Of a stretch of DNA of 64,000 bases, positions 48,156-56,512 are shown in pieces. The DNA lies in the NCBI GenBank assembly GCA_963712165.1, contig CAVQGY010000002.1:992001-1056000 (forward strand), in the 5' to 3' direction. This DNA comes from B10-G9 sp963712165. Its GTDB lineage: Bacteria; Chloroflexota; Anaerolineae; Anaerolineales; UBA11858. A program made the translations under genes and the position numbers. Under the pieces are notes generated by a model that worked only from the letters and a program-made list of their open reading frames with translations, did not search any database and was not told the origin of the DNA. Position 1 is the first letter of the stretch. Each line of letters begins with the position of its first letter.

Positions 48156-51100
48156 TTAGAAAAGATACTTTTCTACCTGGACATTCTCCCTGCCAAGCAT
48201 ATCGCGGAGCTGTTTGATGAGGGCTTTGCTGGCCTTGGTGGAGGCATTGGGAAATTCCAGCAGATGAGTCCTGTCATTCTCTATGATCTGGAAGGCAAAT
48301 CGGTCTGCTCCCGGGTAGCTGATCAGCGTGCCGTAAATCTGCCGCAGCCTGAGTTTGTCCCGCATGGTATCTCCCCGATTCTTCAGGATCACTGTGATCA
48401 GGTAGGTTGAATCCTCATCCAGGGTGATATTCCCTACTCTCTCAGGTGCAGGTGGGATTGCAGGGTCTGATTCGGGTTCGGGTGTTTTCTGAGCCTGGAT
48501 ATACCCTTGGGCTGCAGGCCCTGTGCTTGTCTGATCTGGCAAATCGGTTTCCAGGGGAGAAATAGGAGGTACTTCCAGGGGAGGGAAATCCCCAGTGATC
48601 GCTGGAGGGGCTTCCAGGGTTTCACCGAATGGGGGTGGCACTTCCAGACTGGGATCATCGTTTTGATTAACAGGTTCAGGTATGGCTATTGGGGGTGGTG
48701 TCGCTCGGGATGTCCCTGGTTCTGTTGGGGCAGCCGCGCTGACTGGTTCAACCTGGCTGATAGTGGTAGATACCTGGTCTACCAGAACTTTCGTATCTCC
48801 ACCGTTGGCGTCAGCTTTTCCGCGGACATAAATGATCTCATCAAATCGCACCAGCTCAGCATATTCCCTCCAAGTATTGGGAAAAAGGACCAGGTCAATC
48901 GTGCCCTGAATATCTTCTATGGTCGCAAAAGCCATGGGCTTCCCGTTTTTAGTTTGATGCTGTCGGATCTTAGTAACAAGGCCAGCAACGCGGACAATAT
49001 CGTTATGTTTGGCTTCGTTCAGATCCTGGGCAAAATGTGTAACATGCTTTTTCAGGCTTTCCATCACAGTGCTCAAAGGGTGATCTGATACATATAAACC
49101 GATCAGCTCTCTTTCCCAGTCCAGCTGAGCCCGGCGGTTGATGGGGGTTTTCGCTTCCGGGAGCCTTATGATTTCTGTCAGTCCAGTTGTATCACCAAAC
49201 ATGGATATCTGGCCAGCGTCTGCGGCCTGGAAGTTTGAGGAGCTGATCGCCAATATTCGGTCCATGGATTCCAGAAGGGCCGGTCGACTGCCAAAATCAT
49301 CCAGTGCCCCAACCTGGATGAGAGACTCGAGAGCTCTTTTACCTACTTTTCTCAGGTCCACCCTCCTCAGGAAGTCGTTGACGTCCTGGAATTTTGTCTG
49401 CCCCCTTCCCAGGATGATCTCTCCCACGGGACCTTCTCCCACGTTCTTCACGGCTCCAATGCCGAATCGGATGCAGTTCTCACCTGATGGGCCATCCTCG
49501 ATGGTGAAATCCCAGCAGCTGTAGTTGATATTGGGGGGCAAAACTTCAATGCCCATCTGCCGGCATTCCGAGGCGTAGAGTGTAACCTTGTCCGTATTGC
49601 TCTGATAGACCGTCAGGAGTGCAGCCATATATTCCACAGGGTAATGGGTCTTCAGGTAGGCTGTCTGGACCGAGATCAATCCATAATCTGCAGCGTGGGC
49701 TTTGTTGAATCCATATCGGGCAAATTTCTCCCAGTCAGTGAAAATGTCCTCAGCGATCTGGTGATCGATCCCGCGTTCGACCGCGCCGTTGATGAATTTC
49801 TTTTTATGTTTATTCAGATCCTCGGCTTTTTTCTTGGCAACTGCCTTGCGTAGGCTGTCAGATTCCGAGGGCGTGTAGCCGGCAATAGCTACCGCGCTGT
49901 GCATGATCTGTTCCTGGTAAACGGGCAGCCCAAAGGTTTCCTCGTAGATTGGTATCAGGTCCTCGTGCCGGTAGCTGATCTCCTGGCGATTGTGCATCCG
50001 GTCAATATAATCCGGTATGAAATCCATTGGACCTGGCCGGTAGAGAGCTACCATGGCAATCACATGCTCGAGGCGTTTTGGTTTCATCTCTTTCAGGTAG
50101 CGGCGCATTCCAGAGCTTTCCACCTGGAAGAGACCTATGGTCTCACCTCGGCCAATCAGCTCATATGTCTCTGGATCATCAGTGGGGATGTTCGAAAGGG
50201 TGAATTTGACGCCGTGGCGCTCTTTGATCAACTTGGAGGTCAAAGCCATGATGGTTAAGGTGGATAAACCCAGGAAATCGATTTTCAGCAGGCCCAATTT
50301 GTCGATGACTGACATCTCGAATTGGGTGACGGTGTCGATCGGGCTATCTCCCATATTTCCAGTTGGCCGGTGCAGGGGAGAGTACTCCTCGACCGGACGG
50401 TCAGTGACAACCACGCCGGCAGCATGTGTGCCGGCATTCCGGACAGTGCCTTCCATGCCCTTGGCGGTATCGATTAGATTCTGGAGGTAGGGAGCGTCAT
50501 TATAGAGCTGCCTGAATTCCGGGGATTTTTCAAGAGCTTCCTCAATGGTCATTGGAGGAAGATTGGGGATTGCTTTTGCCACTCGGTCTACTTCCTGGAG
50601 GGGAATGTCCATGACCCGTCCCACATCCCGGATAGCCGCCCTGGCTTTCATGGTTCCGAAGGTGATGATCTGGGCCACTTTATCATGACCGTATTTCTCA
50701 GCGCAGTAGTGCATCATCTCTGCCCGGCGATCATCCGGGAAATCCAGGTCAATATCCGGCATGGAAATCCTGCCAGGATTCAAGAAGCGTTCAAAGATCA
50801 GGTGGTGCTCGAGGGGGTCAATGGGAGTGATCTCCAGACAGTAGGAAACGATCGATCCTGCTGCTGAGCCGCGGGCATTGTACCAGATGTCGTTGCGCTG
50901 AGCATATTGGATCAAGTCCCAGACGATCAGGAAATAGGCATCAAATCCCATGGTGGAGATGATGTCCAGCTCATAATCAAGCCTTTTCTTGATCTCAGGA
51001 TCATCAGCCCGGGACTGGTAGCGATTTCGAAGGCCAGTTTCACATAACTCGCGCAAATAGGATGAGCCAGTTTTACCTTCTGGAACGGGGAAGTTAGGCA

Positions 51101-51944
51101 GCCGGTATTCCTTGAATCCGAGATCCACATTACAGCGCTCTGCGATCCAGAGTGTGTTATCGATGGCTCCCGGCACTTCCGAGAAGATCGATCTCATCTC
51201 TTTGGGGGATCGAAGATAATAAGAAGAATCGGTCATTCTCATGCGATTCGGATCACTGAGGATCTTTCCGGTTTGAATGGCCAGCAGCACATCCTGGAGT
51301 TCTGCATCTGAGGGGTTAATATAATGGACATCATTGGTGGCGATGTATTTGGCATTATAGCGAGGCCCTAGATCAAGGAGAGCCTTGTTGATTTCCAATA
51401 ATTCGGGAATATCATGTTCCTGGAGCTCGAGGAAGAAATTATCAGGTCCGAAGACATCGATGTACCAATCCATTTTCTTTTTAGTATCATCGAGGTTGCC
51501 TTGTTTGATGGCGCGGGGAATTTCAGCGGCCATACATCCAGAGGTAGCGATAATGCCTTCAGAGTGGGCTGCCAGAAAATCATGGTCTATCCTGGGGAAA
51601 TAATAAAATCCTTCCAGTTGGGCGGCAGAAGTTATTTTTAAGAGGTTTTGATAACCAGTCTGGTTCTCCGCCAAGAGCAGCAGGTGGGATGAACGTTTGT
51701 CAAATTGCGGATCACGGTCATTCATGCCCCGGGCCGCCAGATACCCTTCTACCCCAATAATGGGTTTAATGCCTACTTGATTGGCGGCGTGGTAAAAATC
51801 CACCACGCCAAACATGGTCCCATGATCGGTGATGGCCAGGGCAGGCATGTCCATCTCCTTGGCTCTCTGGACCAGTTTCTTGATATTGCTGAACCCATCA
51901 AGAATGGAATATTCAGTATGTACGTGGAGGTGTGCGAAGGACAT
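48156..51944 (-). CDS. dnaE: DNA polymerase III alpha subunit
   Basis: A 1262-residue replicative polymerase of the DnaE type. PHP domain at the N terminus: FAHLHVHTEYSILDGFSNIK and LAITDHGTMFGVVDFYHAAN. The catalytic Asp pair is in ISMPDIDLDFPDDRRAEMMH. Thumb and fingers blocks such as LFQVESSGMRRYLKEMKPKR and GLPVYQEQIMHSAVAIAGYT follow, then an OB-fold (IVRVAGLVTKIRQHQTKNGK). A Pro/Glu-rich linker of about 120 residues (about 1040-1160) separates the OB-fold from a C-terminal domain ending VEKYLF. Start at ATG 51944; a TTG two codons upstream is in frame. TATAAT (51991-51986, leftward) is a -10 candidate. Confidence 0.95.
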   Translation of the reverse strand: MSFAHLHVHTEYSILDGFSNIKKLVQRAKEMDMPALAITDHGTMFGVVDFYHAANQVGIKPIIGVEGYLAARGMNDRDPQFDKRSSHLLLLAENQTGYQNLLKITSAAQLEGFYYFPRIDHDFLAAHSEGIIATSGCMAAEIPRAIKQGNLDDTKKKMDWYIDVFGPDNFFLELQEHDIPELLEINKALLDLGPRYNAKYIATNDVHYINPSDAELQDVLLAIQTGKILSDPNRMRMTDSSYYLRSPKEMRSIFSEVPGAIDNTLWIAERCNVDLGFKEYRLPNFPVPEGKTGSSYLRELCETGLRNRYQSRADDPEIKKRLDYELDIISTMGFDAYFLIVWDLIQYAQRNDIWYNARGSAAGSIVSYCLEITPIDPLEHHLIFERFLNPGRISMPDIDLDFPDDRRAEMMHYCAEKYGHDKVAQIITFGTMKARAAIRDVGRVMDIPLQEVDRVAKAIPNLPPMTIEEALEKSPEFRQLYNDAPYLQNLIDTAKGMEGTVRNAGTHAAGVVVTDRPVEEYSPLHRPTGNMGDSPIDTVTQFEMSVIDKLGLLKIDFLGLSTLTIMALTSKLIKERHGVKFTLSNIPTDDPETYELIGRGETIGLFQVESSGMRRYLKEMKPKRLEHVIAMVALYRPGPMDFIPDYIDRMHNRQEISYRHEDLIPIYEETFGLPVYQEQIMHSAVAIAGYTPSESDSLRKAVAKKKAEDLNKHKKKFINGAVERGIDHQIAEDIFTDWEKFARYGFNKAHAADYGLISVQTAYLKTHYPVEYMAALLTVYQSNTDKVTLYASECRQMGIEVLPPNINYSCWDFTIEDGPSGENCIRFGIGAVKNVGEGPVGEIILGRGQTKFQDVNDFLRRVDLRKVGKRALESLIQVGALDDFGSRPALLESMDRILAISSSNFQAADAGQISMFGDTTGLTEIIRLPEAKTPINRRAQLDWERELIGLYVSDHPLSTVMESLKKHVTHFAQDLNEAKHNDIVRVAGLVTKIRQHQTKNGKPMAFATIEDIQGTIDLVLFPNTWREYAELVRFDEIIYVRGKADANGGDTKVLVDQVSTTISQVEPVSAAAPTEPGTSRATPPPIAIPEPVNQNDDPSLEVPPPFGETLEAPPAITGDFPPLEVPPISPLETDLPDQTSTGPAAQGYIQAQKTPEPESDPAIPPAPERVGNITLDEDSTYLITVILKNRGDTMRDKLRLRQIYGTLISYPGADRFAFQIIENDRTHLLEFPNASTKASKALIKQLRDMLGRENVQVEKYLF

Positions 51945-52338
51945 AGGCAATACGGCTAAAAAGTTGGTCTGAATAGGCTAATCCTATTATACGCTCGAAT
52001 CCCCTGATTTCATCCCCGATGGGAGGCAAATCAGCCCACCTTACCTTAAATTTTTCTTCTGGGTAGAACCGGGCGGCACGAGAAGGTTGAGAAAGAGCAT
52101 TATTCAGAAATGTTGGAAATCAATGTGCCCTTAATTGGCGAGAGCCGGGCGCGCCATACCCGACTCTCTCTAAGGAGGAGAAGAAGAGAAATTTTCCTTC
52201 TGGTAACAGTTTAGCATCCCCGCGGTTTCCCTGCATGACGGTAGTCTGACGCTTTCCCTACGCTTTCCCTACTGTACGGCAGCATCTTGAGAGGTGGTAT
52301 ACTGAAAATTTGCTCATTTTTTTGCCTGGGAGAGACAA
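51945..52338. other. Intergenic region dnaE-ogt with hairpin and short tandem repeat
   Basis: About 390 bases without a convincing gene. A hairpin GAGAG-C-CGGG/CCCG-A-CTCTC (52140-52168, one internal mismatch) stands before a purine-rich tract (TAAGGAGGAGAAGAAGAG). ACGCTTTCCCT occurs twice in tandem at 52250-52271. TATACT near 52297 could be the ogt -10 box. The hairpin may be a small RNA end or attenuator; I cannot decide. Confidence 0.4.
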
Positions 52339-52857
52339 ATGGCAGTTACCATCTACTTGGATGTATTTGAAGCTGGATTCCTGGGACTGATCGGCCTGGT
52401 GGTATCCCCGGATGGTTTGCTGCGCCTCCGGATGAACGTGAAGGGGGAAAAGCAGTTCCTCAGTGAGAATCAGGTTTATCAGAGTGGAGCCTATGTCTTT
52501 GATCCTGAGATCACCCACCCATATAAGGTGCAGATCTCCGAGTACCTTAAGCATGAGCGAAAGGATTTTTCTTTGCCCATCGACTGGAAATTCTACACGC
52601 CTTTTCAGATGGCCGTTTTAAAGGAAACTCTGGCGATTCCCTATGGAGAAACCCGGTCCTATGGGCAGGTTGCGGCAGCTATCGGCAAACCGAAGGCTTC
52701 CCGGGCAGTAGGCCAGGCTGAAAAAAGCAACCATGTTCCTCTGGTGATTCCCTGTCATCGGGTTATTGGCTCCGATGGCAGCCTGACAGGTTACGGTGGA
52801 TCCGAAAACACCGATATCAAATCCCGCTTGATCACTTTTGAGAGCAAGGGTAGATAG
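52339..52857 (+). CDS. ogt: Methylated-DNA--protein-cysteine methyltransferase
   Basis: A 172-residue O6-alkylguanine-DNA alkyltransferase. The active site is VPLVIPCHRVIGSDGSLTGY (PCHRV with the acceptor Cys), preceded by the helix-turn-helix segment IPYGETRSYGQVAAAIGKPK with the Arg finger. The N-terminal ribonuclease-like domain is short and typical. It transfers the alkyl group from O6-methylguanine irreversibly to its own cysteine. GGGAGAG lies four bases before ATG. Convergent with the protease gene downstream (11 bp). Confidence 0.95.
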   Translation: MAVTIYLDVFEAGFLGLIGLVVSPDGLLRLRMNVKGEKQFLSENQVYQSGAYVFDPEITHPYKVQISEYLKHERKDFSLPIDWKFYTPFQMAVLKETLAIPYGETRSYGQVAAAIGKPKASRAVGQAEKSNHVPLVIPCHRVIGSDGSLTGYGGSENTDIKSRLITFESKGR

Positions 52858-52868
52858 TACTTAGAAGG

Positions 52869-53759
52869 TCAATCGATCCAGATCACAGCCTGATTTTCAA
52901 GTACGGTCCATGATTTCATGAATTCCCCATTATATACGTAATATTTCCTGGCGCCGTCGAGTACCCGGATCTTGGTTTCTGTATAGGCGATCGCTATCAC
53001 AGTATGTTCGAATTTCGCCACGACGGTCTCTTCTCCATCAGACGCTGTATAAGGGACCGGAGTGCCCCGTTTGACATGGCCCACAACCCAGAGGATCACC
53101 GGTCTGCCGGCAGCAATCTCAGCTTTGAGTTCATCCAGGGTCATGTGGCGGACACTCATGGCTTGAAGGCCGTATTCCCGCAGCCGCTGGGCGATCGGTT
53201 GAGCGTGAACTCCATAATCATTGGGTGGGATCTGTCCCCAGCGGCCGTAGACATCTCCCACAAAACCCAATTCGGGATTGTCATGATTCGGCAGCCCGTT
53301 AAAGAATTTGATCTCGTCGATTTCCTCACCGAAATAAGCTGCCCAGTCCACAGCTGAACGGGCTTCACATGAGAGAGGCATGGATTGCTTGTAGCCCCGG
53401 ATCTCATCGATGGAAGCACTATTCGGGATAGGAGTAGGTGGAAGGCTGGTGGGAGTCATCGAAGGCAGCCGGGTTGGGGTAGTGGTCGCCCTGGTGGGGA
53501 GAGGAGTAGGCGTGGGTGTGGGACTGGGTTCCCGGGTGCCGGTAGCTTGCTTCTCACCATACTGGATTGAAGGGGGTATATCGGATGCGAATCCTTGTTC
53601 AGGCTGCTTTTGAATGAGTAAATAAACCAGAAAACTACCCAGGAGCAGGATATTAAGGCCTACCAGCATCGGTTCGCTGGAAAGGAAACCAAATACAGCT
53701 GCTATGGAAGTTCGGGATCCATCCCGGCTGGTTTGATCACCCTTAAGTGACTTTTCCAT
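52869..53759 (-). CDS. Membrane-anchored C39-like cysteine protease
   Basis: A 296-residue protein: one transmembrane helix near residues 28-48 (PMLVGLNILLLGSFLVYLLI), a Thr/Pro-rich linker (about 68-112), then a papain-like domain of the Peptidase_C39_2 type. Candidate catalytic residues are the Cys in SMPLSCEARSAVDWAAYFG, the His in KFEHTVIAIAYTE and the Asp in RVLDGARKYYVYN. RPVILWVVGHVKRGTP is a family block. It is probably an extracytoplasmic processing or degradative enzyme. No bacteriocin or ABC transporter gene is adjacent, so a secretion role is not indicated. Confidence 0.8.
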   Translation of the reverse strand: MEKSLKGDQTSRDGSRTSIAAVFGFLSSEPMLVGLNILLLGSFLVYLLIQKQPEQGFASDIPPSIQYGEKQATGTREPSPTPTPTPLPTRATTTPTRLPSMTPTSLPPTPIPNSASIDEIRGYKQSMPLSCEARSAVDWAAYFGEEIDEIKFFNGLPNHDNPELGFVGDVYGRWGQIPPNDYGVHAQPIAQRLREYGLQAMSVRHMTLDELKAEIAAGRPVILWVVGHVKRGTPVPYTASDGEETVVAKFEHTVIAIAYTETKIRVLDGARKYYVYNGEFMKSWTVLENQAVIWID

Positions 53760-53977
53760 TCTTCAATCCTGGAGAGTAGGTCTACTTTTGTACTACCGAA
53801 AAAGCACCCTCATTATACTCAAATGTATTTGGGTAAGGATGGATTATAACAGCCCTGTAAGGTTGTACCTGTAATGAGGATGTTATCCGCAATTGACAAA
53901 ATCAGTTCAAGTCAGAGCCCGCTTTCAAGGCTGTATAATAAACATCACGAAGACCATTGCTGGATAGGAGAACCGGG

Positions 53978-54880
53978 ATGAATAAGAATGAATTCAGACA
54001 AAATACTATCTGTCTCGGCGTATTGGCATTGATCCTGGCCGGGTTATTGGCAGGCTGCGGGTCGCCCTTGGCCCAGGGTGAAAATCCACTCACCAAAGGC
54101 TCACCTGAGGAAATCGCCACAAATTCCCCGCCGAGCCCTACCTCGACCGAGGAAGTAAAGCCAGTGGAGATGATCCGGATCAGGATTGTATATGATAATT
54201 ACCCTTATGAAGAGGGCCTGGGCACCGAGTGGGGATTTTCAGCCTTTATAACTTACAAAAGTGAGAATATTCTCTTCGACACCGGTGGTTCCGGGTCTTT
54301 GTTGTTATCCAATCTGGATGCATTGGAGATATCCCCGAGTGAGATCCAGAATGTAGTCCTCTCCCATGAACATAGTGATCATACGGGGGGACTGCAGTAC
54401 CTGTTAAGTGCGGGGGCGGAACCGAATCTATATATTCCCCCTTCATTTTCATCCGGGATAAAGAACCAGTTCCAATCCCAAACCCAGATGGTAGAGGTGA
54501 GCCCGGGGATGGAGATTATCGAAGGGATCTACAGTATCGGGGAAATGTATGGACCACCCCCGGAGCAAAGCCTGGTGATCGAAACGGCCCAAGGCTTGGT
54601 GGTCATTACCGGATGTGCCCATCCGGGAGTGGAGAAGATAGTCGCTGAGGCAAAACGCCAATACGAGAAGGATATCTACCTGGTGCTGGGTGGCTTTCAC
54701 CTGGGCAATGCCAGCGATGCCTGGATCAACCAGGTTATCAGCGACTTGCAGGATATGGGGGTGAAACATGTTGCACCCAGTCACTGCACCGGTGATCGTA
54801 CGATCGGCATGTTCCGAAATGCCTTTGGAGAGGATTTCATCCAGATAGGTGCAGGGGCGGAGATTTCCATCGAAGGCTGA
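53978..54880 (+). CDS. MBL-fold metallohydrolase lipoprotein
   Basis: A 300-residue lipoprotein (lipobox LLAGC, Cys about 24) with a metallo-beta-lactamase fold. The metal motif is VVLSHEHSDHTGGLQYLLSA (HxHxDH), with a further His in VVITGCAHPGVEKIV and a late one in VAPSHCTGD. The arrangement matches the family of 7,8-dihydropterin-6-methyl-4-aminobenzene phosphate synthase-like proteins, whose members have uncertain substrates. Start: ATG with AGGAG seven bases upstream; the frame is open to 53957. It is followed by the selenoprotein gene at 69 bp. Confidence 0.85.
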   Translation: MNKNEFRQNTICLGVLALILAGLLAGCGSPLAQGENPLTKGSPEEIATNSPPSPTSTEEVKPVEMIRIRIVYDNYPYEEGLGTEWGFSAFITYKSENILFDTGGSGSLLLSNLDALEISPSEIQNVVLSHEHSDHTGGLQYLLSAGAEPNLYIPPSFSSGIKNQFQSQTQMVEVSPGMEIIEGIYSIGEMYGPPPEQSLVIETAQGLVVITGCAHPGVEKIVAEAKRQYEKDIYLVLGGFHLGNASDAWINQVISDLQDMGVKHVAPSHCTGDRTIGMFRNAFGEDFIQIGAGAEISIEG

Positions 54881-54911
54881 GATTGGCGTTGGGAAATCAG
54901 GATACCCACGG

Positions 54912-54946
54912 TATAATCTTCCTGTTCAAAAATTCAATTGGAGAGG
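54912..54946 (+). promoter_or_regulatory. -10 box and ribosome site of selenoprotein gene
   Basis: TATAAT at 54912-54917 and GGAGAGG at 54940-54946, three bases before the ATG at 54950. These support translation from 54950 across the in-frame TGA at 55010. Confidence 0.65.
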
Positions 54947-54949
54947 TTC

Positions 54950-55387
54950 ATGAAGGGTGTTATAGATCCGGCCATCAGGGCCGGTGAGCTTATGAATGCT
55001 GATCTGCATTGATCAGAAGCGACACTGCTCGCCGTGGGTGAGCGATATTTTGGAGAATTGACAGACAGGGAACGCCGTATTTCGTCTGGCTTTGCAGGCG
55101 GAATAGGTGGAACCGGACAGGAGCTCTGCGGTGTGTTTAGCATGGGCGTGGCGGTGATCAGCGCTCTCTATGGTCGGACTTCAGCGGATGAAGAAGATCA
55201 GGATTGCCAGGAGCTGATGGCGCACTTCAGACAGCGTGTCCTGGATAGGTTTGGCACCATACGCTGCAGCGAATTGAGAGAAAGCGGCTATGGTTCTGAG
55301 AATAGTGAACCTTGTTCTGTCCTGGCTGAACGGGGGGTCAGGATCCTGGTGGAGGTGATAGAAGAAGACCGCCAGAAAAAGCTCTGA
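54950..55387 (+). CDS. C-GCAxxG-C-C family selenoprotein (UGA = Sec21)
   Basis: A 145-residue redox protein if TGA at 55010-55012 is read as selenocysteine. Before the TGA: VIDPAIRAGELMNADLH; after it: SEATLLAVGERYFGELT, the exact continuity of the family block '...H-C-SEA-x-L', with U21 in the position of the first conserved Cys. Cys60 (ELCGVFSMG, the GCAxxG motif), Cys106 (IRCSEL) and Cys122 (PCSVL) are the remaining signature cysteines. The family is known to include selenoproteins. A hairpin with G in the loop starts 14 bases past the TGA. Without Sec, translation would stop after 20 residues or require an implausible GTG start at 55034. Sec machinery is not in the window. Confidence 0.85.
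55026..55044 (+). promoter_or_regulatory. Bacterial SECIS-like hairpin
   Basis: Stem GCTCGCC (55027-55033)/GGTGAGC (55037-55043) with one G-T wobble and loop GTG; a further T-G wobble at 55026/55044. The loop starts 21 bases after the TGA and begins with G, meeting the usual distance (16-37 nt) and loop-G rules for bacterial SECIS elements. Confidence 0.7.
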
Positions 55388-55428
55388 TGTAATTTGGAAT
55401 CACGGGATACTATTACAGATTTGACTAT

Positions 55429-55451
55429 TAATCCCCCAACAAGGGGGATTA
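55429..55451. terminator. Bidirectional terminator
   Basis: Perfect 9-bp stem TAATCCCCC/GGGGGATTA with loop AACAA, between convergent selenoprotein and homoserine dehydrogenase genes; it overlaps the TAA stop of the latter. Confidence 0.8.
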
Positions 55452-56504
55452 TCCTTTAAAAGCGTTTAACAGGTCTGCCAGCAGGCCGTAAGCGGTTGTG
55501 TAGGGGGAAGGATCGTCCTCGATCAGGGTTAATTTGCCCAACATATCGCTGAATATTTCCAGAATCGCGGATGTGCCGGAAATATGATAGAGAGTGGAAT
55601 GTTGATCGACCATCTGTGGATGTACCACAGCCTTCAGCCCCAGGGGACTTTCGGGATCCCGGGAACATTCACAAACCAGCTTCCAGCGTTTCCCCGCAGC
55701 TGAAGAATCGCAGATCAGGTCAGGTGTCAAACCGCGAATTCCGGTGCGGTCTACCTGCTCTGGTAGAAGGGGAGTATCCATCAGCACGGTGGCCAGGGCG
55801 GCCACTTTGACTGCGGCATCCCAGCCGTCCACATCGCCGCTGGGATCTGTCTCGGCAATGCCGATCGACTGGGCATACATAATGGCTTCTTCCTGGGTTT
55901 CTCCCCCTTCCATGCGGGAGAGGATCAGGTTGGTGGTTGAGTTCAGTATCCCTGAAAAGCCCTGGATGGTTGCTCCCGGAAGCCCGCAGCGGGAGATCGC
56001 GAAAACCGGAGCACCATCCATCACGGCGGATTCAAAATAAAAGGATAGCCCTTCGCGCCTGGCCAGGCTGGTCAGTTCGCGGTAGCCATGCACAACGGGA
56101 CCTTTATTGGCGGTGACGGCGTGCATGCCGGCCTCTAGTCCGCTCCTGAGGTAGCCCAGGGCTGGTTCTCCGGTTTGATAATTCACCGGAGTGCTCTCCA
56201 CCAGGGCATCTGCTCCACAGGTTTCGATGAATTCCTGGCTGTCTGCGATTGGAACGCTGGAAAACTCGTCCAGTGATCTTCCCACCCGATAGGCATCCAG
56301 CACTTCCTGGAGTGGCAATCCCTGGGGGTTGATCGCTCGGCCGTGGGAACCAGAGGCGATCCCGACCACCCGGAAGCTGATTCCTGGATCTGTGGTCAGG
56401 TGTGTTTTCTTATCGATGAGGAGTTCAACCAAAGCCTGGCCGACATTGCCAAAACCAAGTAAAGCCAGCTTATATTCCGGGAATGGAGGAGGGGTAGGGG
56501 CCAT
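55449..56504 (-). CDS. hom: Homoserine dehydrogenase
   Basis: A 351-residue NAD(P)-dependent homoserine dehydrogenase that reduces aspartate semialdehyde in threonine/methionine synthesis. The N-terminal motif is LALLGFGNVGQALVELL; VTANKGPVVHGYRELTSLAR has the catalytic Lys (NKGP), and FYFESAVMDGAPVFAISRCG plus FSGILNSTTNLILSRMEGG are substrate blocks, with TDPSGDVDGWDAAVKVAALA later. It is short: no C-terminal ACT domain, so allosteric threonine control through that domain is unlikely. It lies 8 bp downstream of rarA, same strand. Confidence 0.93.
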   Translation of the reverse strand: MAPTPPPFPEYKLALLGFGNVGQALVELLIDKKTHLTTDPGISFRVVGIASGSHGRAINPQGLPLQEVLDAYRVGRSLDEFSSVPIADSQEFIETCGADALVESTPVNYQTGEPALGYLRSGLEAGMHAVTANKGPVVHGYRELTSLARREGLSFYFESAVMDGAPVFAISRCGLPGATIQGFSGILNSTTNLILSRMEGGETQEEAIMYAQSIGIAETDPSGDVDGWDAAVKVAALATVLMDTPLLPEQVDRTGIRGLTPDLICDSSAAGKRWKLVCECSRDPESPLGLKAVVHPQMVDQHSTLYHISGTSAILEIFSDMLGKLTLIEDDPSPYTTAYGLLADLLNAFKG

Positions 56505-56512
56505 AGTAAAGA

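Noticed and set aside
51990..52005. CTCGAATCCCC resembling a tRNA T-arm
   Set aside because: No acceptor stem, anticodon arm or D-arm around it. I found no tRNA or rRNA gene in the window.
55034..55387. A 117-residue protein starting at GTG 55034
   Set aside because: That GTG is the loop of the hairpin, has no ribosome site, and the family requires the upstream helix encoded from 54950.
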